Below are positions 56,499 through 64,000 of a stretch of 64,000 nucleotides of DNA, in pieces. The DNA is taken from assembly GCF_010993735.1 (NCBI RefSeq), contig NZ_WQNI01000010.1:1-64000 (forward strand), written 5' to 3'. Origin of the DNA: Chelativorans alearensis. GTDB taxonomy: Bacteria > Pseudomonadota > Alphaproteobacteria > Rhizobiales > Rhizobiaceae. The notes under the pieces are model-generated. The model saw only the letters and a program-made list of their open reading frames with translations, searched no databases and was not told the origin of the DNA. Every line of letters begins with the position of its first letter. Position 1 is the stretch's first letter. The translations under genes were made by a program, and so were the position numbers.

Positions 56499-56520
56499 AT
56501 CTAGAAAAATGATCTAGAAA
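56499..56520 (+). promoter_or_regulatory. direct repeats upstream of vapB
   Basis: ATCTAGAAA at 56499-56507 and again at 56512-56520 (13-base period), ending 11 bases before the vapB start. Each contains CTAG. Such repeats are typical antitoxin operators; VapB or VapBC binding is inferred. Confidence 0.55.
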
Positions 56521-56531
56521 GAAGTACTGCT

Positions 56532-56804
56532 ATGGGCCTCAGCATCAAGACCGAGGAAGCCGACAGGCTGGCGCGAGAGTTGTCCCGCCTTACCGGCGAG
56601 ACAATGACCGACGCCATCACCAAGGCCATGCGCGAGCGGCTGGAGCGTTTGCGCGCCGAGCGGGAGGCGCAGGGTGATTATACCGCCCGTGTACAGGCTT
56701 TCGTGCGTGAGCGTGCCCATCTGTTCGACCGTCGTCCCGTCACGAAGGAAGAATGGGATGAAGCCGTCGGAGACACGCCTGAGCAGTTGGGCTTGCCGAA
56801 ATGA
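56532..56804 (+). CDS. vapB: VapB-family antitoxin
   Basis: A 90-residue antitoxin of the Rv0623/PSK type. The N-terminal ribbon-helix-helix ([20 protein letters not shown], then [16 protein letters not shown]) binds DNA. The C-terminal [15 protein letters not shown] segment should wrap around the toxin. It overlaps the toxin gene by four bases and has operator-like repeats in front. Confidence 0.88.
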   Translation: MGLSIKTEEADRLARELSRLTGETMTDAITKAMRERLERLRAEREAQGDYTARVQAFVRERAHLFDRRPVTKEEWDEAVGDTPEQLGLPK

Positions 56805-57259
56805 TGGTGGTGGACAGTTCCGCCATCATCGCCATTCTGTTCGATGAGCCGGAAGGCCCCGATTGCACCAAGGTCCTTGAGGGTGCGTCTGCCCGGCTGA
56901 TTTCCGCTGTCAACTATGTGGAGACGGGAACGGTTCTGGCTGGTCGTTTCACCGGGGTGAGGCGGTCGAAGGCTATCGGAATTCTGGACGAGTTTCTGAC
57001 CATGCTGGGCATCGGCATTGCCCCGGTCGATGATCGTCTGGCCCGCGCGGCGATGAAGGCAAGGATCGAATACGGTCAGGGGCTCGGCACGCGCGGCGGG
57101 CTGAACTTCGGTGATTGCTTCGCCTACGCACTGGCAAGACAGCATTCGGCCCCGTTGCTTTATATCGGCAACAATTTTGGCCTGACCGATATTCGCTCGG
57201 CACTGGAAGCTCCGAACCCGAAAGGCCGAAGAGGTAGATGGCCGGGAAAGGGAGCGTAA
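56801..57259 (+). CDS. vapC: VapC-family PIN-domain ribonuclease toxin
   Basis: A 152-residue PIN protein. Acidic residues D5 (VVDSSA), E41 (NYVETG) and D104 (NFGDCF) are in place. The fourth position, usually Asp in GNDF, is Asn here (GNNF, N124), which might weaken metal binding, although this position varies among PIN proteins. The family cleaves tRNA or rRNA. The C-terminus ([15 protein letters not shown]) is extended and basic. Coupled to vapB (ATGA overlap). Confidence 0.85.
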   Translation: MMVVDSSAIIAILFDEPEGPDCTKVLEGASARLISAVNYVETGTVLAGRFTGVRRSKAIGILDEFLTMLGIGIAPVDDRLARAAMKARIEYGQGLGTRGGLNFGDCFAYALARQHSAPLLYIGNNFGLTDIRSALEAPNPKGRRGRWPGKGA

Positions 57260-57288
57260 ATCCCGGCAGAATTGAGAGAAGATCAGCA

Positions 57289-58020
57289 ATGACCCGCGCA
57301 GCCCTTTACGCTCGCTATTTATCGGACAACCAGAGCGAGGCGTCCATCGAGGACCAGTTTCGGCTTTGCCGCGAACATGCGCGGCGGGAGTGGTGGCAGA
57401 TCGTGGGTTCATACGAGGATACGAGGATGCGGCGATGTGGGGATCAAAGCACGATCCTGCGGCCTGGTATCCAGCGGCTCATGCGAGACGCGCAGCATGG
57501 TGAGTTCAACGTCCTCTTGGCCGAGGCGCTGGACCGGATCAGCCGCGACTAGGCCAGGGCGAAGCGCCTGCATTGTGCGAACTGGCCTGGTTCCCTCCTT
57601 TCTGGCCTTCTCACCTGCGGCTGCTGCGGCGGGAAGGTCGGCATCATCCTCTCCGACCGTCTCGGCTGCCTGAACCATCACCGGCGCGGCACCTGCACCA
57701 ACAACCGCACCATCCTGCGCGAGAAGCTGGAGGCACGGGTGCTGACCGGGTTGCAGGAGCGACTGGTTTCGGCCGAAGCGGTCGAGGAGGCCGTGCGCGC
57801 CTATGTTGAGGAAACCAACCGGCTGACCACCAGCGCCGTGCCCAGCACGAAACCGACCGTCGCGCCCTGGCGAAGATCGAGCGCGCCATTGCGGGGATCG
57901 TCTCGGCCATCGAGGACGGCATGTATCAGCCATCCATGAAGGCCCGGATGGACGAGTTGGAACGGCAGAAGGCCGAGATCGCTACCCGCATAGCGGAAGC
58001 GCCTGCCGGCCTCGCGGTGT
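57289..58020 (+). pseudogene. large serine recombinase, decayed and interrupted
   Basis: The N-terminal catalytic part (ALYARYLSDNQSEASIEDQF, EALDRISRD) stays open to a stop at 57550. An eight-base tandem duplication (ACGAGGAT twice near 57415-57430) and a compensating insertion scramble residues in the middle. After an internal deletion, a second frame gives the zinc ribbon (LTCGCCGGKVGIIL, CLNHHRRGTCTNN) and a coiled coil (ERLVSAEAVEEAVRAYVEET). The last recognisable codons ([20 protein letters not shown]) abut the IS3-family remnant. Not functional. Confidence 0.75.
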
Positions 58021-58990
58021 TGAAATCGTCCACCCGTTCCGCGATGGTGCTACGGGCGTGGGCGAGGCCGAAGAACAGGCTCTCGTTCAACAACTCGTTG
58101 CGCATGCGCCCGTTGAAGCTCTCGACAAAGCCGTTTTGCATCGGCTTGCCGGGCGCGATGTAATGCCAGTCGATCCTGTGATCCTTCAACCAGGCGAGGA
58201 TCGCGTTCGAGGTGAACTCGGTGCCATGGTCGGAGACGATCATCCCGGCTTGCCGCGACGGCCGATCAGATCGGTCAGTTCGCGCGACACGTCGGCCGGA
58301 GATCGAGGTGTCGGGCACTGCCGCCAGGCATTCGTGTGTCACGTCGTCGACGATGTTGAGCACGCGGAACCTGCGGCCGCGGGTGAACTGGTCATGGACG
58401 AAATCCAGCGACCAGCGCGCGTTCGGCCGCGCCTCGACTAGGATCGGGGCCCGAGTGCCGACAACTCGCCCTCACGCCGGAGCAGGATGAACAGCCGCCG
58501 GTAGCCGAAGCGCCGGCGCTCGTTGGCGAGTTCGCGCAGTCTTCCGCGCAGTGCCGTCTCCAGCGTACGGCAGGAGCGATAGCGGATCATCTTGCGATCC
58601 GCGCCGACAAGATCGTGCAGGCTCGCCGCTCCGATAGGCCCATGGCGGCCCTCAGATGTGCAGCGGCGTCGCGTTTTGCAGCGGGCCTTACCATTTTTTT
58701 GACAGAAGCTCGCGCAGTGCCGTCGCATCCAGCATCTGCTCGGCGAGCGGCTTCTTCAGCTTGGCGTTCTCCTCCTCGAGCGCTTTCAGGCGCTTGGCAT
58801 CGGAGACGTCCATGCCGCCATACTTGGCTTTCCAATTGTAATAGGTCACATCGGAAATGCCGTGCCTGCGGCAGACATCCGCCACCTTCGCACCGGCTTC
58901 CTGCTCGCGCAAAACCGCGATGATCTGCTCTTCCGTAAACCGCTTTCGCTTCATCCGTCCGTCCTTCAAATGAGGCCGGACTCTAATCAA
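58021..58990 (-). mobile_element. degraded IS3-family element
   Basis: Minus-strand orfA (58688-58954) is intact. orfB is broken: MVRPAAKRDAAAHL-like start, a frameshift near 58690-58620, a deletion after FILLRREGE (near 58470), then the DDE region ([48 protein letters not shown]). It ends abruptly at DDFNTARP near 58021, where recombinase sequence resumes. The last 30 or so codons and one IS end are missing. It inserted into, or recombined with, the recombinase pseudogene. Confidence 0.8.
58688..58954 (-). CDS. IS3-family transposase OrfA
   Basis: An 88-residue DNA-binding OrfA with MKRKRFTEEQIIAVLREQEA, the helix-turn-helix VADVCRRHGISDVTYYNWKA and a leucine-rich coiled coil (LKALEEENAKLKKPLAEQML). 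With OrfB gone it cannot form a transposase; it might still act as a regulator of related elements. ATG 58954 is chosen by family start. Confidence 0.8.
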   Translation of the reverse strand: MKRKRFTEEQIIAVLREQEAGAKVADVCRRHGISDVTYYNWKAKYGGMDVSDAKRLKALEEENAKLKKPLAEQMLDATALRELLSKKW

Positions 58991-59125
58991 AACTGGAGGA
59001 AATTACCCGTGGCAGGTCAAAATCGGCCACCTTCATCCGCGCGATCGTGCCTGTGGGAATCCCTGCGGCAATGCTTCGCGCTGCGTGGCAGCAAATGCTA
59101 AGGACGGTGCTCGAAAGGGTGCCGG

Positions 59126-60622
59126 ATGAAGGTCAACATCGACATGGGCGCCACGGCCGGCGGCGCCGTGGCGGAGCTGGATCTGGAAGAGCTGCTCGCG
59201 ACCCGCCTGCTGGTGCAGGGCAATTCCGGGTCCGGCAAGTCGCATCTGCTGCGCCGCCTTTTGGAACAAAGTGCGCCCTGGGTGCAGCAATGCATCGTCG
59301 ATCCCGAAGGCGATTTTGTCACGCTGGCGGAAGAATTCGGCCACCAAGTGGTCGACGCCGCCCGCTCCGAGGCGGAGCTCACGCGCATCGCCGGCCGCGT
59401 GCGTCAGCACCGCGTCTCCGTCGTGCTCAATCTCGAGGGGCTCGAGGTCGAGCAGCAGATGCGCGCCGCAGCCGCCTTCCTCGGCGGCATGTTCGATGTT
59501 GAGCGAGACCATTGGTATCCCGTGCTCGTGGTGGTCGACGAGGCGCAGCTTTTCGCGCCCGCCGTTGCCGGCGAAGTCTCGGACAATGCGCGAAAGCTCT
59601 CGCTGGGCGCCATGACCAATCTGATGTGCCGCGGCCGCAAGCGCGGGCTGGCCGGCGTCATCGCCACCCAGCGCCTGGCCAAGCTGGCGAAGAACGTCGC
59701 GGCGGAAGCCTCCAATTTCCTGATGGGCCGCACCTTCCTGGACATCGACATGGCGCGCGCCGCCGACCTGCTTGGAATGGACCGTCGCCAAGCTGAGATG
59801 TTCCGCGAACTTCAACGCGGAAACTTCATCGCGCTGGGCCCGGCTTTGTCGCGCCGACCGTTGGCGATCACCATCGGGCCTGTCGAAACCTCTGCGCGCT
59901 CGACCAGCCCGAAACTCATGCCGCTGCCTGAGGCGCCGGAGGACGCCCGCGACCTGATCCTCACGCCCGGTCCCGAAGAAGCCTCTACAGTGGTGCGCAA
60001 ACCGCCGCCCAAACCGATTCCGACAGCCGACCTTCTGACGCTACTGTCGCGGCCCAGGCCAGCGCCGGAACCGCCGGCCGAGCCGGCTTTCACCGTCATC
60101 GACGAGGCTGAGCGCGATGCCGGCATCGACGCGGTGCTGCGCGAGATCCTAGAAGACCCCGATGCGGCTTTCCGCTCCGATGCCGTGCTCTATCAGGATT
60201 TTCAAGTGCGCTGCCGTATCCACCGCGTGCCCGGAGAGCCGCTGCCGCTTTCCACCTTCCGCCGGCGGCTGGTGATAGCCCGCGCCGGCGTCGATGAAAG
60301 CTCTGGTGGCGAAGCCTGGGCGATGGCGCTGTCGCTCTCTGAAACATTGCCAGAGGATCTTCAGGGCATATTCTTGATGGTCGCCCGCGCTGCGATCAAC
60401 AAGGATCCCTGCCCCTCCGACGCCGCTTTGGCGCGTGCCTATGGCAGCCACTCGCCGCGCCGGGCGCGGCGTCTGCTCGCCTATTTCGAGGAGCGCGGCC
60501 TGCTTGTCGCTCGCACCGATTTTCATGGGCACCGCGTGCTCGCCTTCCCGGACCTCGGCTGCGAGACCGCCCCCGGCCACCCCGACGTGGCGGACGGGCC
60601 TCAGCGCGACGCAGCGGAGTAA
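59126..60622 (+). CDS. HerA-like ATP-binding protein (DUF87 type)
   Basis: A 498-residue P-loop ATPase. Walker A GNSGSGKS (residues 32-39), DPEGDF shortly after, Walker B PVLVVVDEAQLF and the arginine-rich CRGRKRGLAGVIATQRLAKL block are those of HerA/DUF87 motors, which move double-stranded DNA. After about residue 260 comes a proline-rich linker, then a helical region (370-480) with a probable winged helix (PSDAALARAYGSHSPRRARR). No NurA nuclease or Sir2 partner is adjacent. It lies beside mobile-element debris, so a phage/ICE origin is plausible. Confidence 0.8.
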   Translation: MKVNIDMGATAGGAVAELDLEELLATRLLVQGNSGSGKSHLLRRLLEQSAPWVQQCIVDPEGDFVTLAEEFGHQVVDAARSEAELTRIAGRVRQHRVSVVLNLEGLEVEQQMRAAAAFLGGMFDVERDHWYPVLVVVDEAQLFAPAVAGEVSDNARKLSLGAMTNLMCRGRKRGLAGVIATQRLAKLAKNVAAEASNFLMGRTFLDIDMARAADLLGMDRRQAEMFRELQRGNFIALGPALSRRPLAITIGPVETSARSTSPKLMPLPEAPEDARDLILTPGPEEASTVVRKPPPKPIPTADLLTLLSRPRPAPEPPAEPAFTVIDEAERDAGIDAVLREILEDPDAAFRSDAVLYQDFQVRCRIHRVPGEPLPLSTFRRRLVIARAGVDESSGGEAWAMALSLSETLPEDLQGIFLMVARAAINKDPCPSDAALARAYGSHSPRRARRLLAYFEERGLLVARTDFHGHRVLAFPDLGCETAPGHPDVADGPQRDAAE

Positions 60623-61140
60623 GGCTACCTCTGTCCAGACCGGATAAAGGCTAACCGTGAGCCGGATTGGACGGGTGACGGTTTTTTGGCCGGGACGACC
60701 CAAAGTGCTCAACGGTTGAGGTGGTGCCCATCATCCAGCTTCAGCTCAAACGGGCATCGGGAAAAGCCGACAGGTAGCCGCCGGAACCGTATCGAACAAG
60801 GCGCTTTGTAAGGGCCCCGAACACACTGATGCGAGAGGGGGAACGCCGCGGGATCTCAAATGGTTTTAGAACCGGCGCAGGCTGCGTTTATGGAGCACTC
60901 GGCTACCGGGGTGCTGGTGATTTCTGCACAGGCGGCATTCAGCGCGCCGCGTTCGACTGAACCTCGCACAATTGCAACTCTCGACGCAATCTCAGCCACG
61001 ACTTCGGTATCCCGAAATCAAAATAATCGATCATAGTGGCGAATATCACAGAAAAATCGATATTATATTGACAGCGGCCCGTTTATCGCCATGATGCTGG
61101 CCATGCCTTTCGATCTTAGGCTGGCAAAAGGGAGGAATAT
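60623..61140. other. intergenic region, no supported gene
   Basis: About 520 bases. No gene is recognisable. An AT-rich segment (61015-61075) ahead of the TRAP genes probably holds their promoter. Confidence 0.45.
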
Positions 61141-62070
61141 ATGAAACGGATTCTCGGCAGGATTGCCGTGATCGCTGCGGCATTTGGGCTGGCGTTGGGT
61201 GTCGCGCGGGCGGAGGAACTGCGCATCGGAACAGCCAGCCAGGGCGGCGCCTTCTATCCGATAGGGCAGGCCATCTCAAATCTGGTCTCGAAGTATGTGG
61301 AAGGCGCCACAATGGTGCCGATCGTCACCCAGGGAGCGCTGCAGAACCCACGGCTGGTTGCCGATGGCGAGGTGGACATCGGCATTACCAACAACAACCT
61401 TGCCTATTTCGCCGCCAACGGTACGGGGCCATACGAGGACGGCAAGCTGCCGATTGCCGGTGTAGCCGCCCTGCACCCCAGCGTGCTGCACATCGTGACG
61501 CTGGAAGGGTCCGACATTCGAGATGTTGGGGACCTCAAGGGCAAGCGCGTGGCGGTCGGGCCTGCTGGTGGCGGCACGGTGAGCGTGCTGGGCGATCTCT
61601 TCGCCGCCTACGGCATGTCGCTCGACGATATCACGGCGAGCTTCTTGTCCTATGCAGATGGCTTCAGCGAATTGGGCGACGGCAATGTGGATGCCGCCCT
61701 GGCACTCGCGGGCTATCCCACCTCCGCTGTCACCCAGATTCAGGCAACGAAGGATATCAGGTTCGTTCCGATTGCCGAGGACAAGCTGAGTGCCGTGGTC
61801 GCGGAGCATCCTTACTACACTTCGATCAGCGTTCCGGCGGAGACCTACAAAACTAATGACTCTGCGACGATGATTGGCGTGAACAATGCGCTGATCGTCA
61901 ATGCGGACATGGATGCCGACAAGGTCTACGCCATCACCAAGGCGGTATTCGACCACATGGACGAGTTCGCTGCCGAAAACGCCGTGGCCAAGCAGATCGA
62001 CCCAGCGCAGTCGAAATCGTTACCGATCCCATTGCATCCCGGTGCAAAACGCTACTTCGACGGCAAATAG
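61141..62070 (+). CDS. TAXI-family TRAP substrate-binding protein
   Basis: A 309-residue periplasmic protein. Signal peptide residues 1-24 (ending ARAEE). TAXI motifs: LRIGTASQGGAFYPIGQAIS, VPIVTQGALQNPRLVADGEV and VDIGITNNNLAYFAANG, followed by DLKGKRVAVGPAGGGT. Such proteins deliver acids such as glutamate or other carboxylates. GGGAGG lies before the ATG. Its fused permease follows. Confidence 0.92.
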   Translation: MKRILGRIAVIAAAFGLALGVARAEELRIGTASQGGAFYPIGQAISNLVSKYVEGATMVPIVTQGALQNPRLVADGEVDIGITNNNLAYFAANGTGPYEDGKLPIAGVAALHPSVLHIVTLEGSDIRDVGDLKGKRVAVGPAGGGTVSVLGDLFAAYGMSLDDITASFLSYADGFSELGDGNVDAALALAGYPTSAVTQIQATKDIRFVPIAEDKLSAVVAEHPYYTSISVPAETYKTNDSATMIGVNNALIVNADMDADKVYAITKAVFDHMDEFAAENAVAKQIDPAQSKSLPIPLHPGAKRYFDGK

Positions 62071-62168
62071 CCCTCAAAACCTTTCGCGCCCCAGGCCTCT
62101 CCCGATAAATTCGGCAGCCGCCGCTCGGGAGGGGCTGATCTCCGCAGTATCCATCGACGGTCAAAAAC

Positions 62169-64000
62169 ATGCCGCTCCGCCTGCCGGTCCTTATAAGCGC
62201 CATCGCCTTCCTGCTTGGCACCTTTCACCTGCTCAACGTGGCGGGAGTGATAGTGCTGTCCACACAGGACGTGCGCATTGTCCATCTCATGGGCGCCTTG
62301 GCGATCGTCTATCTTTCCACGCCAACATTGCATCGGCTTGACGCCTCGCGGCTGGATAAGGCCTTCGGTGTTGCCCTAGCTGCGGTGGCCACGGCGGCAA
62401 GTCTCTATCTCTACTGGCGCTGGCAGGCGATCGCTCTCTCCGGAGGGACGGGCACCGCACGCGACGCCATGGTGGGCCTCGTGCTCCTCGTTCTCGTCCT
62501 CGAGGCAGCACGCAGGCGAGTGGGCTTGATGCTTGCGCTGATCGTCGCTGCCTTCTTCGTGTATCCGCTTGTCTCGCCCCATCTGCCGGGATTTCTCGAA
62601 GGCCGCGGCTACACCATCAAGCGGCTTTCCGGATTCCTGTCGACGACCAGCGAGGGAATCTACGGCATCCCGATCGGCGTATCGGCCAGCTATATAGTGC
62701 TTTTCGCCATCTATGGCGCCTTCCTCGGGCAATTCGGCGCGAGCAACTTCTTCCTTGCATTGGCTAGCCGGCTCACCCGTTCCATGCGCGCGGCCTCAGC
62801 GAAAACGGCGGTCATCTTCTCCGCGTTGATCGGGATGATCTCCGGGTCCGCCGCCGGAAATGTCGCCGTTACCGGCTCCATGACCATTCCGATGATGAAG
62901 CGCGAGGGCTACGCACCGCACCAGGCCGGTGCCATTGAGGCGGTAGTCTCGACCGGCGGGCAGATCATGCCACCCGTGATGGGCGCAGCCGCCTTCGTCA
63001 TGGCCGAGCTGATCGGCCGCCCCTACGTGGACATCATGCAGGCGGCCACCCTGCCTGCGCTTCTCTTCTTCGTCTCCATCCTCTTCGTCGTTCACCTGCA
63101 GGCGGTGAAGAATGGGCTGAAACCGGGCGCCGGCATCGCATTGCCCCACGCCGTGGAACAGATGCGCGGGTGGCGCCTCTTGGTCGGTGGCGCGCCGTTC
63201 CTGCTTTCCTTCTTTACTCTTCTCGGCCTCATGGTCTCCGGCTACTCGCCTTTCAAGGCGTGTTTCGCCGCCATTGTCGTCATTGTGCTCGCGGATATCG
63301 TCGTGCGGCGGCGACTCGACCGCGATTTCTTCACGCGTGTCGCGCGCGCCATCATCAGCGGTGTGGAAGGCGCCGTGCCCATCGCGATCGCCTGTGCGGC
63401 TGCCGGCATCATTTCAGGTGTGCTTTCGATCACCGGGCTCGGCCCGAAGATCGCCGGCATGATCGTGACCGCCGCCGGCGGCGAACCGCTGATCGCATTG
63501 GTGCTCACCATGTTGACCGCGATCGTTCTAGGCATGGGCCTTCCCACGACCGCCGCCTACCTCATCCTCGCCACCGTAGTGGCGCCTTCGCTGGTCACTA
63601 TCGGTGTTCCGCTGCTTACCGCGCATATGTTCGTCTTCTTCTTCGGCTGCGTGTCCACCATCACCCCGCCGGTCGCACTTGCGTCATACGTGGCCGCCGG
63701 CATTGCCGGCGCGGATATCAACAAGGTGGGCTGGACCGCCTTCTTCTACGGCATCACCAGCTATCTCCTCCCTTTCATGTTCTTTCTCGGCCCTGCCATA
63801 ATGATGCAGGGCGAGGCAGGCGAGATCATCGGCGCGGCGGCAAGTGGACTGCTCGGCGTGCTGGCGATCGCGGCGGCGGTGGTGGGCCAGCTTCGCACCC
63901 CGCTCGGGCCTTTCTGGCGGGCAATATTGTTTGCGGGCGGCGTGGTGCTGATGAAGCCCGGGCTGATCACCGATGTGGCCGGTGTCGCGGTATTGCTGGC
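62169..64000 (+). CDS. fused TRAP permease (4TM/12TM), 3' end outside window
   Basis: An open frame of 610 codons without a stop up to the window edge, starting MPLRLPVLISAIAFLLGTFH. The N-terminal part has small-permease-like segments. The large-permease part has ASYIVLFAIYGAFLGQFGAS, SGSAAGNVAVTGSMTIPMMK, TGGQIMPPVMGAAAFVMAEL and GMGLPTTAAYLILATVVAP. This is the DctQM fusion that partners TAXI binding proteins. Complete proteins are about 620-700 residues, so little is missing. Confidence 0.92.
   Translation, partial: MPLRLPVLISAIAFLLGTFHLLNVAGVIVLSTQDVRIVHLMGALAIVYLSTPTLHRLDASRLDKAFGVALAAVATAASLYLYWRWQAIALSGGTGTARDAMVGLVLLVLVLEAARRRVGLMLALIVAAFFVYPLVSPHLPGFLEGRGYTIKRLSGFLSTTSEGIYGIPIGVSASYIVLFAIYGAFLGQFGASNFFLALASRLTRSMRAASAKTAVIFSALIGMISGSAAGNVAVTGSMTIPMMKREGYAPHQAGAIEAVVSTGGQIMPPVMGAAAFVMAELIGRPYVDIMQAATLPALLFFVSILFVVHLQAVKNGLKPGAGIALPHAVEQMRGWRLLVGGAPFLLSFFTLLGLMVSGYSPFKACFAAIVVIVLADIVVRRRLDRDFFTRVARAIISGVEGAVPIAIACAAAGIISGVLSITGLGPKIAGMIVTAAGGEPLIALVLTMLTAIVLGMGLPTTAAYLILATVVAPSLVTIGVPLLTAHMFVFFFGCVSTITPPVALASYVAAGIAGADINKVGWTAFFYGITSYLLPFMFFLGPAIMMQGEAGEIIGAAASGLLGVLAIAAAVVGQLRTPLGPFWRAILFAGGVVLMKPGLITDVAGVAVLL

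Noticed and set aside
60650-60695. Terminator behind the HerA-like gene
   Set aside because: A T-run is present (near 60683) but the possible stem is only about five base pairs.

Overview
The window looks like accessory DNA of a GC-rich alphaproteobacterium, most likely a Hyphomicrobiales (Rhizobiales) member. Signs are the many ABC and TRAP uptake operons, small basic proteins typical of that order, DUF1488, a CIRCE-like site before an extra groESL, and a GC-rich intergenic palindrome. No rRNA, CRISPR array or complete tRNA gene was recognised.

Left part (1-12.5 kb), a defence/mobility region. It holds a 1723-residue Avs-like STAND NTPase with an N-terminal nuclease-like domain, a small HEPN protein, a doubtful coiled-coil ORF, an orphan DUF1778 antitoxin, a very large tyrosine recombinase, a Fic AMP-transferase with a C-terminal winged helix, and an AT-rich XRE regulator facing a perfect inverted repeat.

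Centre-left (12.6-21.6 kb), a stress cassette. It carries an accessory groES-groEL, a cold-shock protein, a fatty-acid desaturase, DUF1488, a zinc-ribbon protein, a ParB-like protein and several tiny basic proteins. It is bracketed by two 62-bp direct repeats (12572-12633 and 21549-21610, about 90% identical). Each begins with the 12 bases that end many bacterial initiator tRNA genes. The same 12 bases recur at 34385-34396, followed directly by a terminator and abutting a truncated aminotransferase. I read this as tandem integration into one tRNA gene whose intact copy would lie left of the window.

Centre (22-45.8 kb), sugar-acid and peptide/amide catabolism. One operon has a GntR regulator, class II aldolase, Dpp/Opp-type ABC importer, M20 deacylase, 2-hydroxyacid dehydrogenase and HDAC-fold amidohydrolase. 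A second has GntR, TRAP DctPQM and a galactonate-dehydratase-like enolase. A third has a mannitol-dehydrogenase-family enzyme, GntR, an Rbs-like ABC importer and a zinc dehydrogenase.

Right-centre (45.9-56 kb), a two-operon catabolic unit. A rightward operon (SDR, HAAT/Liv importer, zinc dehydrogenase) and a leftward operon (dihydroxyacetophenone-dioxygenase-like cupin, SDR, AraC regulator, second cupin) converge on one bidirectional terminator. The outer upstream regions share a closely similar bipartite motif, so the AraC protein probably controls both.

Right end (56-64 kb). This has an alpA remnant, a VapBC module, a serine-recombinase pseudogene disrupted by a decayed IS3-family element, a HerA-like ATPase, and a TAXI-type TRAP transporter whose fused permease runs off the window.
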